Below, one piece after another: positions 62,421-64,000 of a DNA stretch of 64,000 nt (positions are counted from its first letter, which is position 1; every line of letters begins with the position of its first letter). The DNA comes from Pisaster brevispinus (taxonomy: Eukaryota; Echinodermata; Asteroidea; Forcipulatida; Asteriidae): assembly GCA_023634235.1 (NCBI GenBank), contig JAMKCF010000003.1:17454742-17518741 (forward strand). Direction: 5' to 3'. The position numbers and the translations under genes are program-made. The notes below the pieces were generated by a model. It searched no databases. It worked only from the letters and a program-made list of their open reading frames with translations, and was not told the DNA's origin.

Positions 62421-64000
62421 TTCGCTTGTCTTTGCGTGGAACAGATAGCCCAGTGGTTGGGAGATAGTTTCTGGTAGATCGGGACCACGGTTCGAATCCC
62501 GGTAGGGTCCTTGATCCACTCTTCTTTTTTCTGAGTCTAAAGATTTTAACCATGATTTCACTTATGAGGTAAGAATTTCGCTTGTCTTTGCGTGGAACAG
62601 ATAGCCCAGTGGTTGGGAGATAGTATCGGGTGGATCGGGACAACGGTTCGAATCCCGACAAGGTTCTTGATTCAGTTTTCCTTTTTTCTGAGTTCATAGA
62701 TTTGAATCATGATTTCATTTATGAGGTAGGAATTTCGCTAGTCTTTGCGGGGAACACATAACCCAGTGGTTGGGAGATAGTTTTGGGTGGATCGGGACCG
62801 CGGTTCGAATCCCGACAAGGTCCTTGATTGACTCTTTTTTTTCTGAGTCTAAAGATTTGAATCATGATTTCACTTATGTGGTAGTAATTGTGAGTGTCTT
62901 TGCGTGGAACACATAGCCCAGTGGTTGGGAGACAGTTTCTGGTGGATCAGGGCCCCGGTTCGAATCCCGGCAGGGTCCTTGATTCACTTTTTCTAATTTT
63001 CTGAGTTTAAGGATTTGAATTATGATTTCACTCATGACGTATGGATTTCGAGTGTCTTTGCGTGGAACACATAGCCCAGTGGTTGGGAGACAGTTTCTGG
63101 TGGATCGTGGCCCCGGTTCGAATCCAGGCACGGTCCTTCATTCACTTTTTCTGTTTTCTGAGTCTAAATATTTGAATCATGATTTCACTTATGAGGTAGG
63201 AATTTCGCTTGTCTTGGCGTGGAACACAAAGCTCAGTGGTTGGAAGACATTTTCTGGTGGATCGGGACCACGGTTCTAATCCCGATAAGGTCCTTGATTC
63301 ACTTTTTCTTTTTTCTGAGTCTAAGGATTTGAATCATGATTTCACTCATGGCGTATGCATTTCGCTTGTCTTTGCGTGGAACAGATAGCCCAGTGGTTGG
63401 GATATAGTTTTTGGTGTATCGGGACCACGGTTCGAATCCCAGCAAAGTCCTTGATTCACAATTTATTTTGTCTAAGTCTTTAGATTTGAATCATGATTTC
63501 ACTTATGAGGTAGGAATTTCGCTTGTCTTTGCGTGGAACACATAAACCAGTGGTTGGGAGATAGTTTCTTGTGGATCACGACCACGGTTCGAATCCCGAC
63601 AAGGTCCTTGATTCACTTTTTCTTTTTTCTGAGTCTAAAGATTTGAATCATGATTTCACTTATGAGGTAGGAATTTCGCATGTCTTTGCGTGGAACAGAT
63701 AGCCCAGTGGTTGGGCGATAGTTTCTGGTGGATCGGGACCCCGGTTCGAATCCCGGCATGGTCCTTGATTCACAATTTATTTTGTCTAAGTCTTTAGATT
63801 TGAATCATGATTTCACTTATGACGTAAAAATTTCGTTTGTCTTTGCGTGGAACACATAGCCCAGTTGTTGGGAGATAGTTTCTGGTGGATCAGGACGACG
63901 GTTCGAATCCCGGTAGGGTCCTTGATCCGCTTTTTCTTTTGTTCTGAGTCTAAAGATTTAAAATCATCATTTCACTTATGAGGTAAAAATTTCGCATGGC

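Larger units (their letters stand above)
1..64000 (+). repeat. tRNA-derived satellite array, ~157-bp monomer, fills whole window
   Basis: The same unit recurs head to tail on the + strand throughout. The TGATTCA after the B box starts at 54, 211, 368, 527 and 684, giving spacings of 157, 157, 159 and 157 bp. Monomer order is: GCGTGGAAC leader, A box, GTGG/CCAC hairpin, B box, about 20-bp tail, T-rich tract, CTGAGTCTAAAGATTTG, palindrome AATCATGATT, then a spacer ending TTTGC. Copies differ by substitutions and short indels that define local subfamilies. I found no inverted monomer, foreign insertion or unique sequence. The tRNA-like head suggests origin from a tRNA gene or a tRNA-headed SINE. 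A tandem satellite of this length is a eukaryotic trait, commonly heterochromatic, but location cannot be read from the window. TTCGAA and GATC occur in most monomers. Confidence 0.97.
58450..64000 (+). repeat. array domain 10
   Basis: Markers include CAGTGTCGTTGATC, TTTTCGTGGAAC leaders, AGATTTTAACCATG, CACATAAACCAGTGG (a damaged A box) and the weak terminator tail CACAATTTATTTTG. A block at about 58,620-58,900 recurs at about 62,530-62,820. The last monomers, after about 63,900, are more diverged (for example AATCATCATTTC), and the array runs off the window edge. Confidence 0.77.

Noticed and set aside
330..63279. About a hundred open frames of 60-151 codons on both strands, for example 3,521-3,976, 25,470-25,925 and 61,316-61,765 on the minus strand.
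   Set aside because: They are translations of the satellite. They repeat with the monomer, overlap on both strands, shift frame at each copy and consist of the antisense B box and T-run (poly-lysine ends). No domain or conserved start context is seen.
1..64000. CRISPR array.
   Set aside because: The repeated unit is about 157 bp with no unique spacers between short identical repeats, and there are no cas genes.
1..64000. Known centromeric satellites such as alpha satellite with a CENP-B box.
   Set aside because: The monomer does not resemble alpha satellite, and I saw no match to the CENP-B box pattern. Only the general higher-order organisation is similar.

Overview
This window is one uninterrupted head-to-tail tandem repeat. 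From base 1 to base 64,000 I see only diverged copies of a monomer of about 157 bp, all on the + strand. Dividing the window length by the monomer length gives roughly 400 copies. I found no single-copy DNA, no credible protein gene and no transposon insertion, and both window edges cut through a monomer. A satellite array of this kind points to a eukaryotic nuclear genome. I cannot name the species from the sequence.

Each monomer is built like a small RNA polymerase III gene. The first third is a tRNA-like head. It has an A box (TAGCCCAGTGG), then 32 bp of intervening sequence, then a perfect B box (GGTTCGAATCC). That spacing fits a short-variable-loop tRNA. About 20 bp after the B box comes a T-rich tract, typically TTTTT-C-TTTTTT, which would terminate Pol III. 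The remaining 60-70 bp is a spacer with a conserved 10-bp palindrome (AATCATGATT). The tRNA fold is decayed: the D arm can still form, but the acceptor and anticodon stems do not pair. The head is therefore best read as a tRNA-derived internal promoter, not a working tRNA. The predicted transcript per monomer is about 90 nt.

The array divides into domains by shared variants: about 1-9.5 kb (TCTCCC A boxes and 9-/10-/21-mer blocks), 9.5-15.5 kb (TTCTAAT B boxes and T6-T8 runs inside the promoter), 15.5-22.4 kb (GTGGGTC type, 3- and 10-mers), 22.4-24.2 kb (GTTTGTGG type), 24.2-32.6 kb (154-bp CCCAAAG type, 5-/6-mers), 32.6-38.4 kb (GACGTATG type, 11-mers of 1,760 bp), 38.4-42.8 kb (mixed), 42.8-52.6 kb (hairpin-plus-T6 type, 5-/6-mers), 52.6-58.5 kb (7-mers of 1,098 bp) and 58.5-64 kb (781-bp 5-mers and 314-bp dimers). 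Blocks often differ by exactly one monomer, as expected from in-register unequal exchange.

The many short open frames are by-products of the repeat. The minus-strand ones repeatedly contain the antisense B box, read as GFEP, GIRT or DSNR according to frame. The main biological question is whether this is an array of several hundred potentially active, tRNA-derived Pol III/TFIIIC units, and which subfamilies keep a working promoter and terminator.
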